Origin: Termitomyces sp. T153
Lineage: Eukaryota; Basidiomycota; Agaricomycetes; Agaricales; Lyophyllaceae
NCBI GenBank assembly: GCA_018296165.2
Contig: JACKQL020000003.1
Coordinates: 930,001 to 994,000 of the forward strand
Direction of reading: 5' to 3'
DNA length: 64,000 bases
Position numbers and translations under genes: made by a program
The notes under the pieces: generated by a model
Seen by the model: only the letters and a program-made list of their open reading frames with translations
Told to the model about the DNA's origin: nothing
Databases searched by the model: none
In this document: positions 46,135 through 57,719 of the stretch, in pieces
How the letters are laid out: every line of letters begins with the position of its first letter
How positions within the stretch are numbered: the stretch's first letter is position 1

Positions 46135-46728
46135 CAGCCGTTTTCATAACGTTAGGCCCCTTTGACTTCCGGTTGTTTAGTTGTTTGGCCTGATATACGT
46201 GGATGCCGGGCTTGCTGGAGAATGTGAATCCACGCCGCTGCAAAGCCCGATGTATTGGAGACACATCAATCCCACATGTGTTTCGAAGCAAGTTTTGAAG
46301 CTCGGATAGGAATAAGTCAGGCTGTTTCTTGATACAACTCTCCAAAAACTGTTGTATAAGTTAGTTGCATTGGCCTTTACTGACATCTAGTGTACTTACA
46401 GTTACTTCAAAACCATTGCGTTCGTCCATCAACTGTTCTCTTCAGAGCTACATCACCAGTTCGACGATATGTTGTCTTGACATGTTTGATGGTCCGGATG
46501 CTAACACCGGTAATTTCCTGGATTACATTGTATTTATACTTCTTGACAAGTGCAAGTCGTAAAATCAGTCTCTTCAGCTTGATCGATATGTGATGCCTCA
46601 TAATAGAAGAAGGTAAGATGTTGATTTACACAAGTAACTATTCTCTGGCAAGCCTGGCATCCACAGATATCAGGCCAAACAACTAAACAACCAGAAGTCA
46701 AAGGGGCCTAACATTATGAAAACAGCTG
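46135..46728 (-). mobile_element. 594 bp TIR element with 89 bp inverted repeats (Tc1/mariner-like derivative)
   Basis: 46135-46223 and 46640-46728 are inverted copies; both read CAGC(C/T)GTTTTCATAA from the outside. Between them, the minus strand encodes only the N-terminal helix-turn-helix part of a Tc1/IS630-type transposase. No DDE domain is present, so it is an internally deleted, non-autonomous copy. A TA target duplication is suggested on the left (TTA|CAG) but not cleanly on the right. Confidence 0.7.
46209..46601 (-). pseudogene. Transposase helix-turn-helix fragment
   Basis: From 46601: RHHISIKLKRLILRLALVKK then ITGVSIRTIKHVKTTYRRTG, a homeodomain-like HTH, followed by RTVDGR. After a probable intron: FLESCIKKQPDLFLSELQ and IHRALQRRGF, the second HTH-like half. 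This is the DNA-binding region typical of fungal Tc1/IS630 transposases. It lacks catalytic residues. Confidence 0.65.
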
Positions 46729-46805
46729 TTAAGCTCTGTCCCTGTCAGAAACAACCTTCACATCAGGTTGTGTGATCATTGATCAAGCAGGAGCTCCATT
46801 CCTCC

Positions 46806-47207
46806 CTATTGAATTTTCATGTCAACTCTCATAGTCAACAGAGTATACTGTGCTTTCCTACAATAATTGTCATTTGGAGGATATCCCATGTCATCAAGAA
46901 ATTGCAATAATATTTCTGGAATGAGGAATCCTGTATTTTGTGGGTCAAGGTATGTGAATATCTCATTTGCAAGCATTGTATAAGTTGGAGTTGGTGTCAT
47001 ATTGACTAGAAAGAAGGGTTGCCAGCCAAATGGTGCTGGTGGGGCATTCAGCAGATAAGGATTGTGGGCCTGAGGGGAAGAAGTGTCAGAACATGGAGGG
47101 ATGGGTGGGGGAGGGCCACAAGGCATGTATTGAGCCTGTGTGCTAATTGGCAGGTTGTCAACAAAGTATGCCACATGATGATCTGGAACAGCATATGAGA
47201 TCATCAA
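46806..47207 (-). pseudogene. Fragment resembling a DUF7514-type protein
   Basis: A 133-codon frame with a Pro/Gly-rich leader (MPCGPPPPIPPC) and PTPTYTMLANEIFTYLDPQN, TGFLIPEILLQFLDDMGYPP. The pattern resembles EF-hand-like 'fungal DUF7514' sequences as I remember them. CpG-poor, truncated, within the transposon block. Confidence 0.35.
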
Positions 47208-47485
47208 ACAAGAGAGGAGAGCTCCTCCAAATGTGTGACCACTCTCTTGTACACCTGAATGGCATGCTCAGTAAGGTGAGCTCCAGGCATTTTTTCACCA
47301 ATTGTGCAAGTCACACAGAGATCAAAATTGTAACAGATTATGCAGTGAACATGAGGATCAATTATGGTGATATGTCAGTTGCAGGAATCACAAAGGAAGA
47401 GACCAGGAGCAGCTCCAGACACCATAGGGGACATATGGTACAGTGAAGAGAACAGACACCTCAATAATGAGTCTGGGTAGTTGTG

Positions 47486-47761
47486 TGTCAGAAATCCATG
47501 TAATTCCATTTGAATATTGACCACCTAGCTATTCTTGTCAACTCCTATTTCCCCAATTTCTGGACCCCTTCTCCTTAAACATTAATTTGTCATTGCCTTG
47601 TCATTTCTTCTTTCCTGCCCCCTTTTTAATTCACAGACCTATACAAGTTTTAAACCCCTCTTCATTTTACAAACTCCTTACTGTTTACTTCCTTCATTAG
47701 TTTTCCTATATAAACTCATTGTATCATATGACTGGGGGCAGGCAATTCAACACAGTTGTCT

Positions 47762-47795
<34 letters not shown>

Positions 47796-47880
47796 ATCTT
47801 GAGTTCAAGCCCTCATCAAATTTGTGCACTGGATCTCATTACATTGTTCATCTTATCTTGCATTAATCAAGTCTCTGACA
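47486..47880 (+). repeat. 5' LTR of element C with (CT)n microsatellite
   Basis: Ends CTCTGACA at 47880. 47690-47880 matches 54414-54608, including a (CT)n run at 47764-47792. The left border TGTCAGAAATCC at 47486 is a guess from the TG..CA rule. Confidence 0.55.
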
Positions 47881-47900
47881 AAGTTTGAATTGCCTCCTAT

Positions 47901-49651
47901 ATGGCCACAACCTCCATCTCTTTAGACTACAACTCCCCCACTATCCAGCCACCACCTCTCAACCCTGACTCTACATCCCTCATGCTACTCCAGGCATTGA
48001 CTTTATGCACCTTGCTGGTAACTTTGACCCCATAGAAATACCTCCAATGGAACAGGATCACATCCCAGGCACAGCAGCAAATACTTCTGTCTTTACCCCT
48101 GAATTTGCTGCAATTCTCATGCAACTCACACACAATCAGACTATGCTACAGAACAGTCTCATTGATGTCATGAATGAGGTTGCACATTGCTCCAGTCATC
48201 ATGTTCCTGATCAGAATCCAGTCATCCATGGAAGTCATGTCAAACTTAGAAATGCAGGTATTTTCAGTGGGAAGCATGGTGATGTTACTCCCTTTCTTTC
48301 TGAAGTCAAACACATTATCCAGTTTCACTCCATTTCCTTCCCTGATGACCATACCAAAGTTTTATATGTCAGTCTTCATCTTCATCTCAAAGATGGTATA
48401 CCAATTGAATGGTTCAACCACCTTGAACATGCTAATTCACCCTTACTCTATGACTGGAATAGTTTCCTTCTTGCATTTCACAAGAAATTCTCATACCCTA
48501 GCCTTGTTCAGAATGCTGAGCTCAAGTTAGATGTGCTCAAACAAACTGGGTCAGCTCATTACTACCTTACAGCATACATGGAGCTGGCCAGTCACAGTAA
48601 GGGGACTGGTTCTCAGGCTGTCCCAACCCTAGCTCAGCTTAGCTCATGAGTACTGGCATCCTATCTAGCCAGGCTCTGGGCTGCTGGGCCTGTCTTACTC
48701 CCTTTCCATCTTGGCTCCACAGCCTAATGGGTATATTGTATTTGGCACATGGTATATTGTTGTTGATCACTGATCCTTCTACTATCAGACCCAATTAGTC
48801 AGTATGTCATAGTCATTAGCCTCCACTTTGTAATTAGGTTGTAGTCAGCAGCCTCTGACTTAGTCATAGGTACTATTAGTCATTGTAGTAGTCCTGTAGT
48901 ATATAAGGCAGACCTGGGATAAACTATCCCCAGTCTGGACAATAGCATTGCTTCCAGGTTTCTTCACTAGTGTGACTGTGCTCTTGGTCAGTGCTGCCTC
49001 CTGCCTCACTTGGCCCTCTGCCTCTGCCTCCTCTCTTGACCACCTGCCACTTGCCCACTGTGCCCTCTAGCCAGCTTGCTTGTCACTTGCCTCTTGACCA
49101 GATGGTCAGGACATAAGTGGTGGCTTGGCTTGGACTATCCACAACCAATGTTCCCTCACAATCATCTCAACATGATGGAACAAACAAAGATCACACATTT
49201 CATGAAGGGTCTGAAATCCTCTGTCAAAGATCACCTTGTTAATATTGTTGACCATCCCACTACTCTTGAGGCTTGGGAGCCTCTTGTCATCTCCATCAAC
49301 ACCAACCTCCACTAGTGCAAAGTCAAATGCCATCTTGAGAATGGCAAAAAGAAACCCCAGAACAACCATTCCTCAACCTCCCATTCCCCTTCCCACTCCA
49401 CCACTCCTTCTGTCTCTATTCCCACTCCTATGACTTCCAGTTCTACCTCTGATATTGTACCTATGGATATTGACATGCTCTCTACTGGCACTCTTAAACC
49501 TTGCAGTCCTCTTACTCCTGCCAAATGCAAACATTGCATCAAGAATAATCTTTGTTTATATTGTGGAAAAGAAGGGCATAAGGCTGCCAACTGTCAGAAG
49601 TGCAAGGCCAAGCATGGGGATTTGGAAAAAGCCAAGCTGAAGACCAATTAG
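47901..49651 (+). pseudogene. Gag of element C, interrupted
   Basis: ATG at 47901 (MATTSISLDYNSP). The capsid part 48005-48595 includes KLRNAGIFSGKHGDVTPFLS and SAHYYLTAYMELASHS, and resumes after the insertion at MMEQTKITHFMKGLKSSVKD. CCHC knuckle CLYCGKEGHKAANC at about 49551-49595. Confidence 0.75.
48596..49165. repeat. ~570 bp LTR-like insertion in gag of element C
   Basis: Separates two Gag halves that align as neighbours in the family. Contains GTAGTCAGCAGCCTCTGACTTAG, also present at 41440. Terminal dinucleotides and target duplication could not be fixed. Confidence 0.5.
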
Positions 49652-49854
49652 TTCCTAGGTCTTCAGTATCAATGGATGGAACTGAGCAGGTTCTCCATCA
49701 CCACATTGAGCCAAAATTTGTCAGGTACACTACTGGTGGATGGACAACTCAGTCAAAATCTATCCCTCAATTCCTTCTACCTAATCACATTTGTTTAGCA
49801 CCCTATAATAAAAATCATTTTTTTATTCCAGTTATCTTATCCTTCCCTTGACAA

Positions 49855-52050
49855 AAACTAGTCAAAACATATGCATTTATTGACAGAGGTGCAACCAGTT
49901 CCCACATCTCTGACACATTCTCCTCTTGACACTCTTTTCCTCATACTCCCAAAACCTTCCCCAATCCCTATCTACACTATTGACAATTGCCCAATGACTT
50001 CAGGAATGCTTACTCATGATGTCATCACTCAACTTTGAGTCTGCAATCATCAAGAAATTATTTGTCTTGGCATTGTATCAATGCCATATCCTGTTCTACT
50101 TTGCCTTGATTGGATAAAACAACATAATCCTTCTTTTAGCTGGACCCATGGTCAGCTTTCATTATCTTGCTGTGGTGCTAACCATGACTTTCTAGTAACT
50201 ATGTTTGGTCAGGGCTATGGTCCTTTAAAACCTAGCACTCATGCTATACACTCTGTTGGATCTCTTGGTCTAGGCTTAGGTCTTCCTGAGATGCCTTTTT
50301 CTGACATTTGTAGGCTTCTTGATCTGCCCTAAGACAAGACACACCCTATTTCTGGATATACTTCCACCTTTCCTCTTGCATCAGCTTCTATTCTCCACCC
50401 CCAACTCCAAATGGCATCAGTTGTGAAGAGCTTCTTGCAATCTGGTTGACACCTTCTTCCAATCCTGATCCCATATATGGCCCCAAGAATAAACCACTTC
50501 AAATCTCATACTGTTCTCCTCAACATTTCAGAAAATATGCCAAGAATCAGACCATATCATGTATTTGGTACACTACTGATGATGAACTTAAGTTATGCAT
50601 CAATGCCATCTCAACATCTTTTCCTCCTGGCACTATATCTTCCAACCTCCTGCCACCTGAACCACCTCCATCAATATCACCACCACATCCTCAGGCTAAA
50701 ACCTTCATCTCAGAAACCCAGAATAAATTATGTAAACTCATACCCAAGCAATACTATTTGTATTTGGATGTATTTGACCCTATTGAAGTCAAAAAACTAC
50801 CAGATCACTGGCTATATGACATCTCAATTGATATTGAAAATGGCAAAACACCACCTTTTGGCCCTATCTACTCCTTATCACAAGACAAGTGTACTGCTCT
50901 CTTTGAATACATTGAAGAACAACTTGCAAAAGGATATATCAAATGATCCACTTCTCTGGCAGCCTCTCCAATTCTCTTTGTCCACCACAAAACAGGCAAC
51001 CTTTGACTTTGTGTGGATTACCATGGACTGAATGCTATTACAAAGAAAAATTATTATCCACTTCCTCTGATATTGGATCTCCTTGACTGAGTACAGGGAT
51101 GCAACAAGTTCATGGTCATTGATCTCAAGAATGCTTTTAATCTTATTTGCATCAAAGAAGGTGATGAATGGAAAAGTGCTTTTTGCACACACCTTGGTCT
51201 TTTTGAATACACTGTTATGCCTTTTGGACTCACCAATGCCCCAGCAACCTTCCAGGCTTTTATTCAAGATGTGCTCCATGATGTCCTTGACATCTGATGT
51301 GTTGTTTATCTTGATGATATTTTGATATTCTCTAGACCAGATGAGAATCACAAAGAACATGTCAAAAGCATTCTAGATTGCCTCTGTTCTGCTAACCTCT
51401 TCACTAATGCCAAGAAATGCAAATTCAATAAATTTCAAGTTGAATATCTGGGCTATATTATCTTGGCTAATGGTGTCCAAATGAATCCCAAAAAACTTGA
51501 TACCATTGCAAAATGGCCCACTCCATCATCCATCAAACACATTCGACAATTCCTTGGTTTCTGCAACTTTTATCACAAGTTTGTGCCACAATATTCTGAA
51601 ATATGCTTACCCCTACATGCACTCACCACCAAGGAATGCAAATAAAAATTCCCCAGTCTCAATGATGTGGCCCAGGATGCTTTTGAAAAACTCAAAATTG
51701 CATTCACTACTGTGCCTGTCCTCCAACATTTTGATCCCACACTTCCCTCCACTGTTGTCACTGATGTGTCTGACTTTGCACTCTCTTGTATTCACTTGCA
51801 ACCAGACTCAAATTATTTGCTACACCCTGTTGCTTACTACTCATGCAAACTGATGCTGGTGGAGATTAATTATGAAATTCACAATAAGGAACTTCTAGGC
51901 ATTGTTGAAGCCTTCCACAAATGGCACTCTTGGCTAGTCAGTCCCCCACACACCATCACAACCATAACAGATCATTCTAATCTCAACTACTTCATGATAT
52001 CTCACCTTCTTAATTGTTGCCAAACTTGGTGGTCTATGTTCTTATGAGAA
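49855..52050 (+). pseudogene. Protease, reverse transcriptase and RNase H of element C
   Basis: Protease: TYAFIDRGATSSHISD (the DSG triad is changed to DRG) and LLCLDWIKQHNPSFSW. Reverse transcriptase: LAKGYIK-stop, [34 protein letters not shown] and intact VYLDDILIFS. RNase H: EINYEIHNKELLGIVEAFHK and TDHSNLNYF. In-frame TGA codons break it repeatedly (for example after GYIK, before LCVDYHGLN, after LDI). Confidence 0.82.
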
Positions 52051-52059
52051 TTTGATTTC

Positions 52060-54208
52060 CAATTGGACTATGCATCTGGCACCAAGAACCCCACCAATGC
52101 TGCTTCACAAAGACCAGACTACATACCTCAAGAGGGAGATGAAGCCATTGCTCAACAATGCCAAGCCCTTCTCAATCTCTACCACACAGCTCAAATTTTT
52201 CCCTCCCAAACTCCACCCAACACAGCCTCACTTTCCATAAACTCTCTCTCCACCTTTTTGCTCGACAACTCTGAACTCCTCAACAAATTCAAGTTGGCAT
52301 ATCATGCTGATACTGAATGGCATACACTCCTGCACCAAGGCAACTCCTCAATCACTCAACAAGATGAACTTATCTTCCACAATGGCCACCTTTTTGTCCC
52401 TGCTCCCTTCCATGCTAAAATCCTCTATTCCCACCATGACTCTGTCCTTTCAGGCCATCTTGGCCCTGCTGTCACTTATAGTAATCTTGCTTGAGACTTC
52501 TCTTGGCCAGGTATGTGTACATACTCCTGTGCTTATGTCAAATCCTGTGAAACTTGTGCATGCACCAAACATGCCACCCACAGACCTTATGGTTTATTAC
52601 AACCTCTTGACATCCCTGATCAACCCTGGCAGTCCATCTCCATGGACTTCATTATTAAACTCCCTCCATCTCACAGTTAGGACTCTATCTGGGTTATCTG
52701 TGACCACATGACCCATGCAGCACACTTCATTCCTATCTGCAAATCAATGAATGCTCCTGAACTCACATGCATCTACTTAGACCATATCTTCTGCCATCAT
52801 GGCTGTCAGGTTATGCTGACTACAGGGGCTCAGCTACACTGGGCAAGTCCTTACTAGGTAGATGCAATGTCCTGCACTTAAAACCTAGCACTCTGGGGTT
52901 TGCATGGGGTGTAGGGACTTGTGAGGGCAAGCTGAGGGGAGTGATCTGAGCAAGTCCAGGGTGGTCCAGGGAAGTCTAAGACCAAGTATATTAGACATTG
53001 GCTTGGGTGGGCATCAGGTACAAGTTTTCAGGCACACAAATAGATTGCAGGGTACACAGAGGCTTTGCAAGTGATGGGGGCAGAGCCGGAGTTGGACAGA
53101 GAGTCAATCAGGACTTGATAGGTTCCAGGGCTGAGCAGAGAGTGAGGTCTGGAGTGGTTGTAAGAATGTTTGGGGGTCATAGTGCATGCACAGAGTTTGT
53201 ACTAACATCAGAGTTGAAAGGGACTTAGAGAAACAAAGGAAATAGAGACAATTGAGACAAGATGGAGGCAAGATGAGATGAGACTGAGAAAAGAGATAGA
53301 TATGAGACTAAAAACAGAACAGAGACAGAAAGAAACATGAGACACAAGTAACCAGTTAATGTAATATCAAGACTAGAGTATGAGGAGCTACTCTATGACT
53401 TATATACTGACTACTGGGTAGCTCTGGAGGACAGTGGGTATGGTGGCAGGGCTTGACAGAGCTGTGCAGAGTCAATGGGTGTTGGGTATGATCAAGGGGC
53501 AGGCCACAATGACATTCTGATGGGATCAGCTGGGGACATGAGCTGCTCTGGGGTTGTCATGATGCTCTGGAGCAGGTCAGGTGAGCCAGGGTGGTGAGCT
53601 GGAGACACACAACAGGGTCAGGAATGGTGGGGGAGGGTTCCAGGGGCTCAGGAGAGTCAAGGGAAGCATTGATGGCTGTGGAGAAGGTCATCAGAGTTAG
53701 CCAGGGGGCCATCAGGGTTTGCTGGAGAAGCATTGGAGTTACCCGGGATGGCCATGGAGGGTGTTTGATGGTTGGGGGCTTTGACAAGGCATTGGGGGAG
53801 GGGCTCTGGGGAAGCAAGCAGGCTGGGAACAATGTCAGGGGTCCAGAGAGTGGGTTGTGACAATGGCTTTCCCAGATCCATTGTCTCCAATTGCAGTTCA
53901 GTATTTGTCTCATCCTTCCTCACAAATTTTATGACTCTTGTTGGCACCAAGATGTGTCCTACTACTGCCTATCATCCTCAAACAAACTGATGGACTTATA
54001 GAATGCACCAATCAAACCCTTGAAACTTACCTTTGTACATATATATCCTACCAACAAGACAACTGGGTTGACTACTTTGCCCTTGCTGAATTTTCCTTTA
54101 ACAATCACACAAACTCTTCCACTCAACAAACTCCCTTCTTTGCCAATCTCAGATATCATAAGAAATCCATGCTGAACTTTGTCTTGAATTACAGCAAGCT
54201 AATGATTA
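52060..54208 (+). pseudogene. Integrase of element C, split by solo LTR-D
   Basis: His/Cys zinc region: HHDSVLSGHLGPAVTYSNLA and CAYVKSCETCACTKH. First Asp in SISMDFI, second Asp expected at SIVSNCSSVF (changed to Asn), and the Glu region TAYHPQTDGLIECTNQ. The two halves are 52060-52803 and 53863-54208. Confidence 0.78.
52804..53862 (-). repeat. Solo LTR-D (family of elements A and B)
   Basis: 1059 bp, TGTCAGGTTATG to GGTTGTGACA on the plus strand, flanked by the 5 bp duplication ATGGC (52799-52803 and 53863-53867). No internal sequence is left, so it arose by LTR-LTR recombination. Confidence 0.88.
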
Positions 54209-54608
54209 TGTCAGGACCACAGTCCTGGAGGGGGACTCTTACAGAAGCCAAAACCACCTTGGGGAGGTGATGCCAACAGCAAGTATGTAAATAGGGAAAG
54301 AAACTAAGAAACTAAGAAATGAGGGGTGAGTAATGAATGGAGAGAAGATCAGATAACAACAGAACACAAACAAGATATCAGGTAATGTCAAGGCTAGGGT
54401 GTAGCTACAGACTACTGTTTACTTCCTTCATTAGTTTTCCTATATAAACTCATTGTATCGTACTACTGGGGGCAGGCAATTCAACACAGTTGTCTGATCT
54501 CTCTCTCTCTCTCTCTCTCTGTCGTCTTGAGTTCAAGCCCTCATCAAATTCGCTCACTGGATCTCATTACGTTGTTCACCTTATCTTGCATTAATCGAGT
54601 CTCTGACA
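54209..54608 (+). repeat. Chimeric end: truncated LTR piece joined to partial 3' LTR of C
   Basis: 54209-54413 starts TGTCAGGACCACAG inside the integrase frame and has the GATATCAGGTAATGTCAAG-type text of the A/B/D LTR group. From 54414 it is the 3' LTR of C including (CT)n at 54499-54520 and the end CTCTGACA at 54608. Confidence 0.5.
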
Positions 54609-56658
54609 TCGTGTTAATGTCATACTTGGTCCAGAACGTCACAGTTACTATCAGCCTTTACAAGCTTTACTAGTTACTTATCAACACTTATCAACCCGCT
54701 GACTTCGGGTGCCAATCCGGATGACATTAACGTGTACAATGCATGTGATAGCGCTGAATGTCTTCCAAGCTTCCAAGCTTGCGCAGTTGAACGATTCGAA
54801 ATTTAAAGCACCCCGTGCCAAGCCCTAATATTGATTAATAATCTTGAAGTGTTGACACAACTCCCATCACGGCCTTTCCCGTTACTAACGATTGTTTGAG
54901 CAGGCACCAGACTAAAGTAACTCGCTATGCTCATGCTTCGCTATGTCGACACCACGGAACCGAAACCCATGGCTATTGACCTATCGAATTATATCCATCT
55001 GTCTTGTGCATGATGCCTCTTCCTAATACTTCTTATACTCGAGCACATATCACCGTGCTAAAAGGCCACACAACTGAGTCAAGCAGCAACAGGTATGGTC
55101 ACAACACGATACTTACAGTTAACTCACGTTTTCCCATTCCAATACAGCGTCGTTTACCATGACAGGACCCTGATGAACCATAGGTCCGGCCATTAGTGCC
55201 CTAGAAACAGCTGACTTGTTCTTTCGCCTGAGTGCAGAATCATTCCTGTCAATCTTTCGTCTCGACGGCACCATAAGCCATCTCGTATACTACATAAGAG
55301 GATCTCATCATGCCCAAAGCTGAGAGTATCTGGAGTGTATTGCCGAGGCCAGGCCTTGCAGCTGTCATCGCTAGGTAACTGTATCGATAATCGGATTGGG
55401 AAGTTGACAACGACAACGTCAGCTGCTCACAAATGTTGGCTTTACATTCCTCTTCTGAAGAACTCGACGTTCGGCTCTGTATCTACTGGGCTGCGAATCC
55501 GGACATAGATACCACTTTTGCCTTAGCTCCTATGGCGCCGTGGATTTTGTCAACATAACATGAACACTTAAGACTTGGCGTTCTTGTAGGATCGGCATTC
55601 CTCCTAACCTATTGGTAGTAAATACATGCTTGAATTCCTTCTGTCTGACCCGATCTTCGCACAAAGTCGTAACGTCTTTAGGGCGATCCTAGATTCAAGG
55701 AACTCAGGCTGTAGCAGACGGTAGAATTTCGCCATAACAACCGTGATTGGTGAGCAATTTTACGTATCATTGAAAGGCCGCAGTGACATATTCGAACTCT
55801 AAGTCCGGATGTCAAGATGATTATCTGTTCCATTGAATTGCTTCTCCTGCATACCAGAATCAGTCTGCTGTATCATGTCTGCGGTGGGTTAAGACGCTGA
55901 CTGGCTTGTGGGGCAGAAGGACAGGTCTAACGAAATGAATCTGAAGTGACCAAGAATATTTATTCTCCACAGAGGTTGAGAATTATCAAAAAACGAAGTT
56001 GATGCACATAATGGTCTTAATTAGACGCGTGCGTGGTGGCTTCCATTCTTTCGTTAAATCGTTCTTAAGGTCTGATGCCTGGTATTCTGCCCTAAGTATT
56101 CCTATGTACAATATGTTACGAGCTTTTAAGGCTCAATCCCGTCGAAGATGTTTGAAGTGGTGTTGCTTTGAATCCGACTGTGACTCCTGGATTTTCCATC
56201 TTGACAAAAGCTCAGTTCTAGCAGACCGCGAACTTCAATTCAAGGTTCGACTCCTGTTTTCTGTGGACCCTCGCCGAATAATCAATAACTCAGTGCTTTC
56301 TTTTCGGGGCTTCTCTGATAATATTTAAACAAACCAGAATTCTGGTCTAGTAGCGGCTGAAGGATCGCGTTTTCCCTCTGTGGACAATATCTGGGTCATT
56401 CTAGATGCTCAGTCCTAGCCGAGTATGTAGTACGGGACCCGTTTGTCGGTACGCGCACTCACAACCGACCAACCAACTTCCCAGTCAACCAGTTCATTCA
56501 CTCCGTCTGTGTTCAGCTTTCAAATAAAGTTGGCAACGTTACACCATGTATGTTGTCTCTTCGGCTCATAACTGAAACCGACCTAGTTTATCCCTGGGCT
56601 CTCATTTTGGTTTCTTATAAGAGGGACGTCCTGGGTTTCCTTTGCTCTGCGTTGCACA
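54609..56658. other. 2 kb CpG-rich gene-free interval
   Basis: Host-type composition, but no exon chain could be built on either strand. The longest frame (55999-56328) is Arg/Ser/Phe-rich without family resemblance. It may hold the promoter of the carbonic anhydrase gene near its right end, non-coding transcripts or an old decayed gene. Confidence 0.45.
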
Positions 56659-57512
56659 ATGCAGCTTTCTTTGGTTTTGTTGATTGCCTCTCTTTGCGCT
56701 CTTTTCCCTGCATACACCGCTGCTGCAGGCAGATCTACGGCCTCTTCGACACATTTCAGTTATACCGGCATCGACGGCCCTCTAGGGTGGACTAAGGGAG
56801 ATGACGTGAACCCCAAATGTTCCACCGGCACGAACCAATCGCCCATCAACATCGATAGCACGATTTGCGTCACGAAGTCTCATGTCAAGCTCTCCATCCC
56901 CAATGCCAGGTTGAATTTCACCAACAATGGGCATACTTTGTTCGTTGCTACTGGAGGAAGCCTTTCAATCGGCGCGGAAAATTACCAGCTCGTTCAGTTC
57001 CATTTCCATACGCCAGCTGAGCATCTAATCAATGACGAGTTTTTCCCACTCGAGATGCACTTAGTATTCAAGGCGGCTGGTGCACAGCCTACCGATCCCT
57101 GTAAAGACTTCTACGACGCTTATGCCATTAACTGACACAAGCCCTAGTTAGATTGGTCATCGGGGTTTTATTTGAAACGTGGGCGTTTTCGACGACGGAG
57201 CTTCTTCGAGTTCTTGCGCACACCCTCCCTCGAGAGGCTGGGACCTCCGTGATCACCCGAAGGCTCATCTTTGAGCCATTGATCAGCCATATTGAGAAAG
57301 AGGGCCTCTACACGTATCAAGGCTCGCTGACGACGCCGCCCTGTGATGAAGGAATCACCTGGCTCGTTTCAAAGAAGACGATGGATGTCAATTTGAAGAC
57401 GTACAAGGCGTTTAAAGAGGTTATCAAGTTCAATGCTAGATACGTTCAGAATACGCCGGGGGAGAAGAATCTCATCACCTTTGCAAAGGATAACTACCCA
57501 ACTACTGCATAG
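56659..57512 (+). CDS. Alpha-carbonic anhydrase, secreted
   Basis: Zinc enzyme interconverting CO2 and bicarbonate. 268 residues from exons 56659-57100 and 57148-57512 (intron 47 bp). A signal peptide is likely at residues 1-22 (hydrophobic LSLVLLIASLCALF, then AYTAAAG). NQSPIN motif at about 59-64, proton-shuttle-equivalent His at about 92, zinc ligands His115, His117 (FHFHTPAEH) and His134 (EMHLVF), and the Thr of SLTTPPCDEG. The alpha class with a signal peptide suggests the cell wall or outside medium. The N-terminal half and the LTTPPC region match the family well; the short stretch after the intron is less conserved. Convergent with FAD synthase, 207 bp apart. Confidence 0.9.
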
Positions 57513-57719
57513 ATACCAAGATACTCATATCCTGTACCCGCTACTGCATCTTGAACACTGAGATACGTCCGTTTCAATTATGTGTTTGTTAGACGGTCCA
57601 ATTATGCTACTATTCATAACTTCTCTAGTACAAGTATCATGGCAACAAATGAAAGATATATACGAAAACAACGAATGCAGGCGGGTACACCCAAAAACAA
57701 TACGGGACCTTAAGCGATC

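Larger units (their letters stand above)
47486..54608 (+). mobile_element. Gypsy element C, decayed, with three LTR-type insertions
   Basis: Plus-strand LTR retrotransposon: 5' LTR (about 47486-47880), gag, CCHC knuckle, protease, reverse transcriptase, RNase H and integrase, and a partial 3' LTR (54414-54608). Insertions: an LTR-like block in gag (about 48596-49165), solo LTR-D in integrase (52804-53862) and a truncated LTR-like piece at 54209-54413. No chromodomain is left. Nearly all stops in pol are TGA where the family has Arg. Confidence 0.8.

Noticed and set aside
47764..47792. (CT)n run considered as a regulatory pyrimidine tract
   Set aside because: Occurs at the same place in both LTRs of element C, so it is part of the LTR; a microsatellite explanation is enough.
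56200..56260. Possible tRNA: GGTTCGACTCC at 56244-56254 matches the B-box, with an AGCTCAGTT A-box-like string upstream
   Set aside because: No acceptor stem or full cloverleaf can be formed around it; at best a chance or decayed tRNA-derived repeat.
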